Shown: positions 14,674 to 24,665 of the stretch, piece after piece
Layout of the letters: every line of letters starts with the position of its first letter
Position numbering within the stretch: the first letter of the stretch is position 1
Source of the DNA: Pelagicoccus sp. SDUM812003
Lineage (GTDB): Bacteria; Verrucomicrobiota; Verrucomicrobiia; Opitutales; Opitutaceae
Length of the DNA stretch: 64,000 bases
Assembly (NCBI RefSeq): GCF_031127815.1
Contig: NZ_JARXHY010000001.1
Location: 186,001-250,000, forward strand
Reading direction: 5' to 3'
The notes under the pieces: generated by a model
Database searches by the model: none
The model's input: the letters and a program-made list of their open reading frames with translations, nothing else
Told to the model about the DNA's origin: nothing
Position numbers and translations under genes: made by a program

Positions 14674-17247
14674 CTAGCGGGTGGCGCTGGCTTTTAGGAA
14701 AAGGGGGCTGGGGAAGGTGTCGCTGGTGGGGACGAAGCGGCGATGGCGAGTGAGCGAATCGGCCTGGCGGGCGATGGTTTCCTCCTGAAAGAGATCGGTG
14801 ATGGGCGACCAGAGCACGAGGTCGTGGGAAACGCGCAGGGTGAGGGTCGCGGAGCTGAGTTCCGCCAGTTGCTGGATGGCGATCTGCGGTGGGGCCATGT
14901 CGAGGACGAAGGTGCGCCCTGCCAGGTCTGTGGCGGTGAGAGGGTCGGTTTGCAGGATCCATTCGACGAGGTTGCTGAGGCCGTCGCGGTCGGGGTCGGC
15001 CTGTTCGCCGGAGATCGAAGCTTTGGTTTGCTGGGAGGCGGAAAACACGGATTGGCTCCAGGTCTGGTAGGAAATGCTGTCGCCTGCGGGCTCTCCGAAG
15101 GCGATGCCGCGTCCGGCGGTGCTCATGTAGACGCGGCCGAAGCGGTTTTGGTCGCCGATGACGAAATGGGCGTTTCCGGGCCCGCCGAACTGGTGTTGGT
15201 CGTCGTTGATGCGCAGCCAGCTGGCGCCTTGGTCGGTGGAACGAAAGACGCCTTCCACGCCGTCGATGGAGCCCCAGACGAAGAGCGTCGGGTAGCTGGC
15301 CTCGGGAGCGGCCTTGCCGGTGCCTACAGCCCGAGCGGCGTCGACGGAATCGAGTTGGGAGAAGGTGGCGCCGGCGTCGGTCGACCGGTAGAGTCCCCGA
15401 GTCGGGTGGGCGAGCCAGAGGTGCCCTAGGTGGTCGAAAACGGTGGCCAGACGATCGAAGGCGCCGCTGGGAAGGTCGTTGGCTGCGGCGGCAAAGGTTT
15501 TTCCAGCGTCGTCGGAACGGAAAAGGGTGGTGTCGGAGAGGACGTAGAAGATGTCGCTGTTTTCGGGATCGGCGATGGGGCGAGCGTCGCTGACGGAGAG
15601 GCCGGAGACGGGCGCCCAGGTGGCGCCTTGGTCCTCGCTGCGGTAGGTGACGCTGGAGCCTTCCGGGGCGTGCAGCAGGACGGAGCCATCGGCATTGAGG
15701 GCGATGTGTCCGTTTGGACCTTCGATCTGTGGAGCTTTGGTCCAGGTTTTGCCTTGGTCTTCAGAGCGGTACAGGGAGCTGCCGACTCGGTAGACGAGGG
15801 CGCTGTTTTGGGAGGCGAAGGTCAGGCCGGTGGTGGAGCCGATGCCCGGTTTGTGGACGGGGGCGTAGACATGGGGATCGCTGTGCAGGAAGCCGTCGTA
15901 GTCCTTGATGACGGAGATGGTGGGGCCGTCCGGGATGGAAACGAGGTTTTCCGGCACCGTTTCCTCCAGGCCGCGAACGGTGAACTGCCAGACGGTCGGG
16001 GTGGCGTCGATGTCGGCGCAGCGATAGACTCCGTTTCCGGAGGTGACCCAGACCGTGTCGGTGTCGAAAGGGTCGAATTCGATGGAGCCGGCCCAATGGA
16101 TGGACTGGCCGGGGATCCAGGTGACGCCGTTCGGGTCCAGCTCGAAGCCGCGAGCGACCAGATCGGTCCAGCTGCTTCCCCCGTCGGTGGAAAGAAGAAA
16201 GCGGTCGCCGTGGGAAGCGGGCTGCGCGCTGGTGTCCTGCTCCATCCAGGTATTGATGGTGGAAACGATCAGGCGCTGCGGATCGGCCGGGTCGACGCTC
16301 ACCCCGCCGAAGGCCCGAGTGAAGCCGCTCGGGGTGATGTTCGTCCAGCTATCGTCCCTTGTGTCGAGCTTCCAGACGCCGCCGGTGTCGAAGGTGAACG
16401 CGCTGTTGACCCAGTCCCCATGGGGACCGGCTCCGTTTCCGAAGGTGAGGTAGAGCGAGCCATCCGAGGCTAATGCTCCGCGTTGCGGCATCTGGGCAGG
16501 GGCGCCGGGCGCTAGGCTCCAGGTTTGACCGGCGTCGGTGGAGCGGTAGAGGTTTTCGGAGGTTCGGGAGATGCCGGCGTAGAGGGTTTGGGCGGCGCCC
16601 GCGTGTTCGCTGGACGGGTCGATGATGACGAAGGCCACGCCGTTTCGGCCCTCGGTGGCGGTCACCGGTAGAGTCTCGAGTCGGCTCCAGGAGGAGCCTC
16701 GGTCCAGGCTCTTAAAAAGTCCGTCGTAGCGGGTGCCGCAGTAGAGGATGTCGGAGTTGAAGGGATCGACCTGCAGCTTTTCGCCGTTTTGCCGCCCGAT
16801 GCCGTTTCCGTGGGCTTTGAACTGATCGGTGACCTCGATGATCTCGAAGGTTTCGCCATAGTCGTCCGAGCGCAGGATGGCGCTGCGACCGTCGGAGAAA
16901 TAGGAGGTGCCGACGAAGAGGTAGAGGCGGTTGGGGAAATTGGGGTCGGTGGCCAGCGATTCCACGCCAAGGTAGCCCACGTCTTCGCGGCTGGTCCAGT
17001 CGTTGAGAGCGATCCAGGTGGCGGACGAGTCGTCCCAGCGGTAGGCTCCGCCTACGTCGGTGCGGGCGTAGATCAGGCCCGGTTCGGACGGGTTGGCGAT
17101 GATGGCGGAAACGAAGCCGCCACCGCCGATGCGCACGGAAGCCCATTGGGTGTGGTTCGCCTCGGAGGCGAAGGAGGGGGCTGACAAGGCGAGAATCGCC
17201 AGAAGGCGGAAAAAGAGACGGAGCATATCATGCTGGGGGCGTTGCAT
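14674..17247 (-). CDS. Secreted GH74-type glycoside hydrolase (xyloglucanase-like), C-terminal DxDxDG segment
   Basis: An 857-residue exported protein; the signal peptide covers about residues 8-28 (an internal start at 17226 is also possible). The N-terminal blade matches GH74: GGGGFV and YARTDVGGAYRWD (the general pattern of xyloglucanases, with D64 as one likely catalytic Asp). A second segment, SVIKDYDGFLHSD, aligns with the GDVGGF region and places D449 at the second Asp, but the glycines around it differ from the usual GDxGGF. Many BNR/Asp-box repeats (S.D.G.TW) make two beta-propellers. The C-terminal DPDRDGLSNLVEW stretch (near 750) is the calcium-binding type common on secreted verrucomicrobial proteins. 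It likely cuts beta-1,4-glucans such as xyloglucan; the exact substrate is uncertain. Confidence 0.8.
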   Translation of the reverse strand: MQRPQHDMLRLFFRLLAILALSAPSFASEANHTQWASVRIGGGGFVSAIIANPSEPGLIYARTDVGGAYRWDDSSATWIALNDWTSREDVGYLGVESLATDPNFPNRLYLFVGTSYFSDGRSAILRSDDYGETFEIIEVTDQFKAHGNGIGRQNGEKLQVDPFNSDILYCGTRYDGLFKSLDRGSSWSRLETLPVTATEGRNGVAFVIIDPSSEHAGAAQTLYAGISRTSENLYRSTDAGQTWSLAPGAPAQMPQRGALASDGSLYLTFGNGAGPHGDWVNSAFTFDTGGVWKLDTRDDSWTNITPSGFTRAFGGVSVDPADPQRLIVSTINTWMEQDTSAQPASHGDRFLLSTDGGSSWTDLVARGFELDPNGVTWIPGQSIHWAGSIEFDPFDTDTVWVTSGNGVYRCADIDATPTVWQFTVRGLEETVPENLVSIPDGPTISVIKDYDGFLHSDPHVYAPVHKPGIGSTTGLTFASQNSALVYRVGSSLYRSEDQGKTWTKAPQIEGPNGHIALNADGSVLLHAPEGSSVTYRSEDQGATWAPVSGLSVSDARPIADPENSDIFYVLSDTTLFRSDDAGKTFAAAANDLPSGAFDRLATVFDHLGHLWLAHPTRGLYRSTDAGATFSQLDSVDAARAVGTGKAAPEASYPTLFVWGSIDGVEGVFRSTDQGASWLRINDDQHQFGGPGNAHFVIGDQNRFGRVYMSTAGRGIAFGEPAGDSISYQTWSQSVFSASQQTKASISGEQADPDRDGLSNLVEWILQTDPLTATDLAGRTFVLDMAPPQIAIQQLAELSSATLTLRVSHDLVLWSPITDLFQEETIARQADSLTRHRRFVPTSDTFPSPLFLKASATR

Positions 17248-17436
17248 GATATAGGGTTAAATCTACGTGGGTTCAAGAAGCGAGTAAAAAGAATGCCGAA
17301 TGATGGCTGGCGCGCGGAGCGACGCGACCAGGCATGGCGATTCGAGCTTGGTAAATGAGGAGGTGGGGGCGACGTTTCCGAGGTCCGCCTGCGCCGGGTG
17401 CGTGGGTCTTTGGATGATCGTTCGGACCAGGTGGCC

Positions 17437-18900
17437 CTATTCTGCGAGGGCGTGGCCGATGCCGAGCTCCTGCGGGACTTCGAGGGTTTCGGTGGCGGAG
17501 GCGGTGACGGTGGCTTGCATGCTTTGCAGGTCGATCCGGGTTTCGCAGAAGTGGGGGCCGCTCTCGTAGCGGAGGTGGAGCTGATGGTCTTCGCTGGGAA
17601 GGATGCGCAGTTCGGCGTCGAAGGCGGGGTGGTTGTTGCGCAGCTTCATGAGCTGAAAAAGCTGCTGCACGACGGGGCGTTGGATTTCGGCTTCGATTTC
17701 CTCGTTGCTGTAGTCGTGGCGGTTTATGTCGCGGCCGTTGCGGGTGGATTCGACGAGTTTGATGTCGTTTTTTCCGGCGAGCATGCCGACGTAGTAGATT
17801 TGAGGGATGCCTGGAGCGAAGAATTGCAGGAGGCGGGCGATGAGGTAGCGGGCGTCGTCATTTCCCAGGGCGGAGTAGTAGGTGCAGTTGAGCTGGTAGA
17901 TGTCCAGGTTGCCGAAGGAGGCGGAGTTGTAGATGGCTTTGACGTTGGCGCCTTGCTTGAAGAGGGCGTCCTTGGTGGCCTCGATTTCCTCTGGGGTGAG
18001 CAGGTCGGCGACGTCGACCACGCCGATGCCGTCGTGGGTGTCGAGAGTGGTAAACTGCTTGCGCGGGCAGATCTCGAACCAGTCTTTCAGGCGCTTGGCG
18101 GAGCCGCTGTAGAGGGTATGCAGCACGAGCATGGGCAGAGCGAAGTCGTAGACCCAATAGCCTTTTTCGGCCAGTTTGAGCTGGATGCTGTAGTGCTCGT
18201 GGATTTCCGGGAGGAGAATGGCTCCGCCCTCGGCGGCGATTTGGTCGCAGAATTCGAGCACTTCCCAGACGTCGGGTTCGAGGAAGAAGCAGTTGGTGCC
18301 AGGGCGCTTGGTGGTGTAGGCGAAGGCGTCGAGGCGGATGATTTTGGCCCCGCGATTGACGAGCCCGCCGATGGTCTGGCGAAAGAACTCCTTGGTGACG
18401 TCCTGGCGGAGGTCGAGGTCGATTTGCTCGTAGTCGAAGGTGCACCAGATCTTCTCGGTGCTGCCGTCGGCGAAGGTGGCTTCGAAGTAGGGCGGACGCG
18501 GCTTGCGGGTGTAGATCTTGGCGAGGTCCGCGGCGGGGGCTTCTCCGTCTGGCCAGAGATTTTTGTAGCGCAGGAAGAAGTCCTTCCAGGGGGACTGGTC
18601 CTTGCGCTGCAGGAAATCCTGGAATTCGCGAGACTGTTGGCTGAGGTGGTTGGCCATGAAGTCGACCGCGAGATCGACCCGGCTGGAAATGGACTCGATG
18701 TCGTTCCAGGTGCCGAAGACAGGATCGACTTCCTCGTAGGTGAGCGGCGCGAAGCCGCGGTCGGCGCTGGAGGGAAAGAAGGGGAGGATGTGAGCTCCCG
18801 AGAGGGTGTCCTTGCCGTGGGTTTTGAGGAAGCGGTCGAGCTGGGAAAGGTTTCCGCCGAGGGAGTTGGCGTAGGTGATGAGCTGTATGCCGTTTTTCAT
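17437..18900 (-). CDS. gtfA: Sucrose phosphorylase (GH13 subfamily 18)
   Basis: A 487-residue enzyme, the usual length of sucrose phosphorylases. From memory the sequence follows the Streptococcus mutans GtfA pattern nearly throughout: MLITY-like start, HILPFFPSSADRGF (37-50), RLDAFAY with nucleophile D191, LPEIHEHY with acid/base E232, and DTHDGIG with D290. It converts sucrose and phosphate to alpha-D-glucose-1-phosphate and fructose in the cytosol, saving one ATP. The neighbouring AraC regulator, TonB receptor, GPH symporter and fructokinase support sucrose as substrate. Related GH13_18 enzymes act on sucrose-6-phosphate or glucosylglycerate, so specificity is likely but not proven. The gene is divergent from the regulator, with 166 bases between the starts. 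Confidence 0.92.
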   Translation of the reverse strand: MKNGIQLITYANSLGGNLSQLDRFLKTHGKDTLSGAHILPFFPSSADRGFAPLTYEEVDPVFGTWNDIESISSRVDLAVDFMANHLSQQSREFQDFLQRKDQSPWKDFFLRYKNLWPDGEAPAADLAKIYTRKPRPPYFEATFADGSTEKIWCTFDYEQIDLDLRQDVTKEFFRQTIGGLVNRGAKIIRLDAFAYTTKRPGTNCFFLEPDVWEVLEFCDQIAAEGGAILLPEIHEHYSIQLKLAEKGYWVYDFALPMLVLHTLYSGSAKRLKDWFEICPRKQFTTLDTHDGIGVVDVADLLTPEEIEATKDALFKQGANVKAIYNSASFGNLDIYQLNCTYYSALGNDDARYLIARLLQFFAPGIPQIYYVGMLAGKNDIKLVESTRNGRDINRHDYSNEEIEAEIQRPVVQQLFQLMKLRNNHPAFDAELRILPSEDHQLHLRYESGPHFCETRIDLQSMQATVTASATETLEVPQELGIGHALAE

Positions 18901-19066
18901 TGCGGTGTCTAGGGGTGAAAGGTGGAGCTGGCCCGCTTGTTGGGGGTGACGTCCGTTTGGCGAGCGGGGCGTTCGAGTACGGTTTTAAGACTAGGGAGGG
19001 GGCTTGATCGGAAAAGGTTGTTCATCTAGATAAAACCAAGATTCCTAGCATAGACCCATTTCCCTC

Positions 19067-20104
19067 GTGCTCCACCACCCCGAACGGCCTTCTTCTCAAA
19101 GCGCTAAGCTGATCGAAATCTTTCGCGATACCTTTCGCGGACGCCAGGAAGCGCTCAAGCGCGGACTCGCCCCGATACGGGTGCCGCAGCCGAGGCGTTT
19201 GTATCATCGGCAAAAGGACATGGCGTATCATTTCAAGCCGGAGATGTTCGTGCAGACGGGAGGGGCGACGCTGTTTCGTTGTCCGGAAGAGGAGCTCTTG
19301 GTGCGAGCTCCGGAGATCTGCATCATGCCGATGGGAGTGCCGCATCACGAGACGGTGGAAAATTTGGATACGCCCTTCGAGAACGTGGTGGTTTGCTTCT
19401 ATAGCAAGACGGTGACGCTGCATCTTGCCAAAGCGGACGAGCATATGAAGCCGCGGGCGACTGATATTTTTTTCTATCAGACGCCTTATTTTTCGGACCT
19501 GGTGGCGATGCTGAATCTGAGCGTGGACCTGAGTCACAGCACGCTTCCCGACTCCAAGCTCGGTTTGCAAGGGGTGATGATGGGCGTGTTTTCGCTGCTG
19601 CTAAATATGATCGCGACGGAGGACGGGGCGGCCAGCGTGGAGTCTCAGCGGGTGTATCGTTGCCAATGGCTGATTCGCAATCACCTGCAAGATCCGGAGC
19701 TTTCGGTGCAATGGCTCTCCGATTCCTTGGACTGCAGCTCCAACTATTTGTCTAAGCTTTTCCATGACGAGCTGGGCGAGAAGGTGACCAACTACATCAC
19801 GCGTATCCGTTTGGACAATGCGCTCTACGCCCTGCGGGATACGGCGCTAAGCGTGAAGGAAATCGCTCTGGCCTGCGGCTTTCGGGATCCGAACTATTTT
19901 AGCCGCGTCTTTCGTCAGCGCTATGAGATGACGCCCAAGGACTACCGGCAGAAGCTAGTGAACGAAAGCGGCAAGCCGGAGTCGCAGCCAAAACTGGTGC
20001 GAGGTGACCACGAAGAATACCACTATGGATACGACGATGAGAATCGTCCCATTCGCGGCAACCTGAAGAAGGTACCTGAGGCTAATGGTCAGGCTGAAGA
20101 TTAG
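19067..20104 (+). CDS. AraC-family transcriptional regulator of the sucrose locus
   Basis: A 345-residue protein with an N-terminal cupin-like effector domain (about 20-190) and a C-terminal AraC double helix-turn-helix (about 207-305) with LSVQWLSDSL and SVKEIALACGFRDPNYFSRVFRQ. A polar 40-residue tail follows the DNA-binding domain. The likely start is the GTG at 19067; no ATG in frame lies nearby. It is divergent from sucrose phosphorylase and precedes the TonB receptor, so it probably activates the sucrose genes in response to an intracellular sugar. No direct-repeat operator could be picked out by eye in the 166-base intergenic space. Confidence 0.85.
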   Translation: MLHHPERPSSQSAKLIEIFRDTFRGRQEALKRGLAPIRVPQPRRLYHRQKDMAYHFKPEMFVQTGGATLFRCPEEELLVRAPEICIMPMGVPHHETVENLDTPFENVVVCFYSKTVTLHLAKADEHMKPRATDIFFYQTPYFSDLVAMLNLSVDLSHSTLPDSKLGLQGVMMGVFSLLLNMIATEDGAASVESQRVYRCQWLIRNHLQDPELSVQWLSDSLDCSSNYLSKLFHDELGEKVTNYITRIRLDNALYALRDTALSVKEIALACGFRDPNYFSRVFRQRYEMTPKDYRQKLVNESGKPESQPKLVRGDHEEYHYGYDDENRPIRGNLKKVPEANGQAED

Positions 20105-20400
20105 GCTTTTTCAGAACTGATCGCGAGGGTAGGGCTCTCGTTCCCATGGCGGCAGTGCGAGGGAGCTGCGTGGTCGTTTAAGAATGGCGAAGCCGAGTGG
20201 TAAGTAGCGAGTCTGTGGGGATTTGGCATTTTTCTCCCGTTCTTCGTAGTTTTGTCCAGACTTGTCCCGTTGCGGAATCCGAGCGGTTGGAGGAGGTTGT
20301 TTGGTGTACTTGAGGGCGTGTTCCAGCGCCCATCGCTCCAAACCCCTGAGGGCGTTTTGTAAGCGATATACCCAAAACGAACTCAACCCCGAATAGTTCA

Positions 20401-22920
20401 ATGAAGCTTAATCTAACTACCTCAATTCGGCAGAAACGTGTCGCTACGAGCAAGCGTGTCTGCCCAGCAATCAGCTCGTTGCTTGCGTGCGGCGTTCTCG
20501 TGACGAGTGCCGTTTCGGCCGACAATGAAATGGACGAGTTTGACGACGAGGAGATCTTTCTGCTCGAAGGCGTGGTCGTCACTGGCGTGGCGGCGGAAAC
20601 GACTAAGGTAAAATCCAGCGTGGCGATCAGCACGGTGGATGCAGGGGACCTGGCTCCTTCGGCGCCCCGTTCCACGGCCGAAATTTTCCGTAGCATCCCA
20701 GGCATTCGTTCCGAAGCGACTTCCGGTGACGGCAACGCGAACATCGCGGTGCGTGGACTGCCGGTAGCGGCGGGCGGAGCGAAGTTTCTGCAGTTGCAGG
20801 AAGACGGGCTGCCGATTCTCGAGTTTGGCGATATCGCTTTCGGTACGGCAGACGGTTTTCTCCGCCCCGACTACACCACCGAGCGAGTGGAGGCCATCCG
20901 TGGCGGATCCGCCTCGACCTTTGCCAGCAACTCTCCGGGTGGTATCGTCAACTTTATCAGCCGCACGGGCGCGGTCGAAGGCGGAAGCGTGGGACTGACC
21001 ACGGGACTCGACTACGATTCGCTGCGATTGGACTTCAACTACGGCAAGCCGCTGGGCAATGATATGCAGTATCATGTCGGTGGATACTACAGAGTTGGCG
21101 AAGGTGTCAGAGAGGCTGGATACGATGGAAATGAAGGAGGTCAGATAAAGGCCAACTTCACCAAGTTTACGGAAAACGGATACGCTCGGTTCTTCTTCAA
21201 GCGCTTGGACGACCGAGCCATCACCTACATGCCGATGCCGGTCTTGGCGACTGGGACGAACGCGAATCCCCACATGGGCGCCTTGCCAAGCTTCGATCCG
21301 CTGACCGACACGCCGCACACGCCAGCCTTCATCGAAAACGTTGGGACTGACGGCCAGGGCAATCGACGAGTGAGCGATCCTCAGGAAGGCTTGCGCTCGC
21401 TCTCGACCGCGTTGGGAGCGGAGTTTTCGTTCGACCTCAGCAGTGATTGGAAACTGGTAGATCGATTCCGTTATTCCGATAATAGCGGCCGCTTTGTAGC
21501 TCCGTTCCCGGCCCAGGTCGCTCCTGCTCAGGAAATCGCCGACTCCATAGCGGGCGCAGGCGCGACGCTTCGCTACGCCACGGGAGCGAATGAAGGCGCT
21601 GTGGTGAATCCAGCGTCGCTGAATGACAATGGACTTCTGATGCGTGTCCATATGTTCGATACGGAGCTTAACGACTTCAACAACCTCGTCAATGACCTCA
21701 AAGTGACTCGTCACTTCGGCGGTGGCGATTCAGGTACCTACGACCTGACCCTTGGCTACTATCACTCGACGCAGAACATCAACATGGACTGGTTGTGGAA
21801 TTCCTACCTGCTCGAGGTCAAGGGACGCGATGCCCAACTGGTCGACGTGTTCGATGCTGACGGAGTGTCGTATTCCGATCGAGGTTTGATCGCCTATGGA
21901 ACTCCTTTTTGGGGCGGCCTGCATCGCAACTACGACACCGAGTACAGCATCAACGCGCCGTACGTCGCCTTGGCGATGGAGAAAGGAAAGTTCAACATGG
22001 ATGTGAGCGCCCGTTACGATTTCGGAGATGCGACTGGTTCCTATGCAGGCACTCGCTATGAAACGAATGTCGACCTCAACGGTGATGGATTGATTTCGAT
22101 CCCCGAGCAGAGTATTGAAGTCGTGGATACGGCGAATCGCAGTCCGGTGGATTACGATTGGGACTACTACTCATTGTCGTTAGGAGGCAACTACGCTTTC
22201 ACTGAAGACTATGCGGTGTTTGCTCGCGTCAGTCGCGGCGGTCGAGCCAATGCGGACCGCTTGATATTCGGACCAAACATTCTAGCGGACGGATCGCTTC
22301 GCGACGACGACGCTGCGGTCGATATCGTGGAGCAGTTTGAGGCCGGTATCAAGTATGCCAACGACGACTTCGCGGGCGGCGTTCTTGGCGTATTCGCCAC
22401 CGCTTTCTTCGCGGAGACGGAGGAACAGAACTACGAAGCGACGACCCAGGTGTTTTTGGATCGTGTGTACGAGGCGACCGGTTTGGAGCTCGAGAGCAGC
22501 TATCGCAGAGGCAACTTCGACTTGAAGGTCGGAATGACCTGGACTGACGCGGAGATCACTTCGGACGCGTTGAACGCTTCGGTGGTGGGCAATACCCCAC
22601 GTCGCCAGGCGGACCTCATGTACCAGATCAGCCCCAGCTATACGACCGATAAGTGGTCGGTGGGAGGTAGCGTGATTGGCACGACCGACTCCTATGCCCA
22701 AGACGACAACGTGTTGGTGATGCCCGGCTACGAGTATGTTAACCTCTATGGCAGCTATCGCTTCAGCGACGCGTTCAGCGTATTGCTGACGGTGAACAAC
22801 GTCTTCGACGAGTTCGGTTTGAGCGAATCGGAGGAGGGCTCGATTCCTGCCAACGGAATCATCCGCGCTCGCGGTATCGCTGGTAGCTCGTCCGCCCTCA
22901 CTTTCCGCTACGATTTCTAG
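20401..22920 (+). CDS. TonB-dependent outer-membrane receptor, probably for sucrose or related sugar
   Basis: An 839-residue TonB-dependent receptor. A signal peptide ends near VSA (about 40), followed by the acidic stretch DNEMDEFDDEE and a TonB box-like EGVVVTG (about 56-62). The plug domain (about 70-185) has IRSIPGIRSE, VRGLP and GGIVNF. The rest is a beta-barrel closing with LTFRYDF, the terminal Phe expected for assembly. No N-terminal carboxypeptidase-like domain is present, so it is not SusC-type. Placement between the AraC regulator and the GPH symporter suggests that it imports sucrose or an oligosaccharide over the outer membrane; the ligand is inferred from neighbours only. Confidence 0.86.
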   Translation: MKLNLTTSIRQKRVATSKRVCPAISSLLACGVLVTSAVSADNEMDEFDDEEIFLLEGVVVTGVAAETTKVKSSVAISTVDAGDLAPSAPRSTAEIFRSIPGIRSEATSGDGNANIAVRGLPVAAGGAKFLQLQEDGLPILEFGDIAFGTADGFLRPDYTTERVEAIRGGSASTFASNSPGGIVNFISRTGAVEGGSVGLTTGLDYDSLRLDFNYGKPLGNDMQYHVGGYYRVGEGVREAGYDGNEGGQIKANFTKFTENGYARFFFKRLDDRAITYMPMPVLATGTNANPHMGALPSFDPLTDTPHTPAFIENVGTDGQGNRRVSDPQEGLRSLSTALGAEFSFDLSSDWKLVDRFRYSDNSGRFVAPFPAQVAPAQEIADSIAGAGATLRYATGANEGAVVNPASLNDNGLLMRVHMFDTELNDFNNLVNDLKVTRHFGGGDSGTYDLTLGYYHSTQNINMDWLWNSYLLEVKGRDAQLVDVFDADGVSYSDRGLIAYGTPFWGGLHRNYDTEYSINAPYVALAMEKGKFNMDVSARYDFGDATGSYAGTRYETNVDLNGDGLISIPEQSIEVVDTANRSPVDYDWDYYSLSLGGNYAFTEDYAVFARVSRGGRANADRLIFGPNILADGSLRDDDAAVDIVEQFEAGIKYANDDFAGGVLGVFATAFFAETEEQNYEATTQVFLDRVYEATGLELESSYRRGNFDLKVGMTWTDAEITSDALNASVVGNTPRRQADLMYQISPSYTTDKWSVGGSVIGTTDSYAQDDNVLVMPGYEYVNLYGSYRFSDAFSVLLTVNNVFDEFGLSESEEGSIPANGIIRARGIAGSSSALTFRYDF

Positions 22921-22954
22921 CAGTTTGAGGATTTAGGCTTAGGATAGAGGAGGG

Positions 22955-22989
22955 TCGCTGCTCGTCGCCTTGTCGAGGGCAGCGATTTT
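22955..22989 (+). terminator. Terminator after the TonB receptor
   Basis: TCGCTGC (22955-22961) pairs with GCAGCGA (22979-22985), followed by TTTTCC. It lies 35 bases past the receptor stop, so the symporter downstream probably has its own promoter. Confidence 0.65.
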
Positions 22990-23076
22990 CCTTCTTGATC
23001 ATTACTTTTCTCCCCTACCGTTTTTGATTCGTTTTTCGTGAACGAGACGCTCGGTCGACCACCCCTTTTGGTTCTT

Positions 23077-24453
23077 ATGAAGTTATCCCCCGCAACGGAG
23101 CGCCTGTCGCTCAAAGAGAAAATCGGCTATGGCTTGGGCGATATGGCCTCGAACTTCTATATGGGGTTCTTCGGCTTGTTTCTACTCTACTACTACACGG
23201 ACGTGTGGGGAATCTCTCCCGCGGCAGCGGCTACCATGCTTCTGGTTACCAAGATCGTAGATGCCATTAGCGATCCGGCTATGGGGCTGATCGCGGATCG
23301 GACGCAGAGTCGTTGGGGCAAATATCGTCCTTATCTGTTGTGGACGGCGATACCGTATGCGTTGCTTGGATACCTGCTGTTTATGGGGCCGGATCTTTCT
23401 GACTTCGGAAAACTCGCGTTCGCTTACGTATCCTACACTTTGGTCATGCTCGCCTACACGGCGATCAATGTGCCGTATTCAGCCTTGTTGGCGGTGATTT
23501 CTCCGGTGGCGGAGGAGCGAACCAAAGCGACGCAGTTTCGCTTTGTCTTCGCGTCTCTCGGGACCTTGTCGGTGGGAGCCATGGCCAAGCCCTTGGTAAA
23601 CTTCTTTGGAGGCGAGGACGAGCTGCTTGGCTTTCGGCTGACGATCGTTCTGTTCGCGGTATTGTCTGTATTGATTTTCTGGATCACCTTTGCCACGACG
23701 CGGGAGCGGATTCAACCCAAGGTCCACAACTCTAGCGTGCGGGATGACATGTCTGCGTTGTTGAAGAATGGGTCGTGGATCGTGCTGATGTTCACGGGGA
23801 TTCTGGTGGTTGTCGGCTTGATCGCCCGATTTGCCTCTTTGGCGTTTTACACCAAGTACTACATGGGAGAGGACGACGCTCGGTACTTTTTGTGGATGGA
23901 TAAGACTTCATTCATCGTTTCCTTCGGTCTGGTGGGGCAGCTTGTGGGGGCTCTGGTAACGCCCATGCTCGCGAGGAGCTGGGATAAGAAGCATTTGATG
24001 ATCATGGCGAATGTGCTGCATGCGGCGCTGCTGGTCTTCTCCTTTTTCGTGTCTCCAGAATCCTATGCCCTGACGGTGGTTTTGCATAGCCTGGGGATTT
24101 TTACGTTCGGTGTGGTCATTACGCTGCTCTTTGCGATGTACACGGATTGCGCGGAGTTTGGGGAGTGGAAGACCGGAAAGAACACCGCTGGACTGACGGT
24201 ATCGGCTTCGATGTTCTCGCTCAAATTTGGTTCGGCGGTGGGCGGGGCGTTGCCGGGCTTCATTCTCGCCTGGTTTGGGTTTGTGGCGAACGAGCAGCAA
24301 AGCGAAACGTCGCTGCTGGGAATTCGGCTCATGACCAACGCCTTGCCCGCCTTGTTTTTCATGCTCGGAGGGATGCTGATGATTTTCTATAGGATCGATC
24401 GTGAGACGCTCAGTCGAATAGAGGACGAGCTCTCGGAACGGAGGGCGGAATGA
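23077..24453 (+). CDS. Glycoside-pentoside-hexuronide (GPH)-type sugar:cation symporter
   Basis: A 458-residue, 12-helix inner-membrane transporter of the GPH branch of the major facilitator group. The KIGYGLGDMASNFYMGFFGL start and IVDAISDPAMGLIADRTQS signature around residue 60 are typical of the family, which includes melibiose and lactose carriers. A GTG at 23038 could add 13 residues; the ATG is preferred because conserved sequence begins soon after it. No Shine-Dalgarno is obvious before either. It sits between the TonB receptor and fructokinase, so sucrose or another disaccharide is its likely cargo. Confidence 0.85.
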   Translation: MKLSPATERLSLKEKIGYGLGDMASNFYMGFFGLFLLYYYTDVWGISPAAAATMLLVTKIVDAISDPAMGLIADRTQSRWGKYRPYLLWTAIPYALLGYLLFMGPDLSDFGKLAFAYVSYTLVMLAYTAINVPYSALLAVISPVAEERTKATQFRFVFASLGTLSVGAMAKPLVNFFGGEDELLGFRLTIVLFAVLSVLIFWITFATTRERIQPKVHNSSVRDDMSALLKNGSWIVLMFTGILVVVGLIARFASLAFYTKYYMGEDDARYFLWMDKTSFIVSFGLVGQLVGALVTPMLARSWDKKHLMIMANVLHAALLVFSFFVSPESYALTVVLHSLGIFTFGVVITLLFAMYTDCAEFGEWKTGKNTAGLTVSASMFSLKFGSAVGGALPGFILAWFGFVANEQQSETSLLGIRLMTNALPALFFMLGGMLMIFYRIDRETLSRIEDELSERRAE

Positions 24454-24530
24454 GAGAGGTTGACGAGCTTTTCTTCGGGGCATCACCTTTTTGCGTAGAG
24501 TACTTTCTGCCCACGAATGTTTGAATGAGA

Positions 24531-24553
24531 AGGTTTGCTAAATGGGCAAACCT
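24531..24553. repeat. Perfect 8-bp inverted repeat upstream of fructokinase
   Basis: AGGTTTGC (24531-24538) and GCAAACCT (24546-24553) are separated by 7 bases, 113 bases before the fructokinase start. No T run follows, so it is not an obvious terminator; it could be an operator or the end of the symporter transcript. Confidence 0.4.
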
Positions 24554-24665
24554 GTTGTGAGCCGTCTGATGACGGCCTAAGATAGGCTGTTGAGGTTCGG
24601 GCAATGTTTTTCGCTGATTTTGGTGATGATTTTTTTGGGGGGATGTATTCAGAGTTTGATACGTT

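Noticed and set aside
17398-18912. Plus-strand 504-residue open frame
   Set aside because: It is the antisense of sucrose phosphorylase, whose active-site residues are all present.
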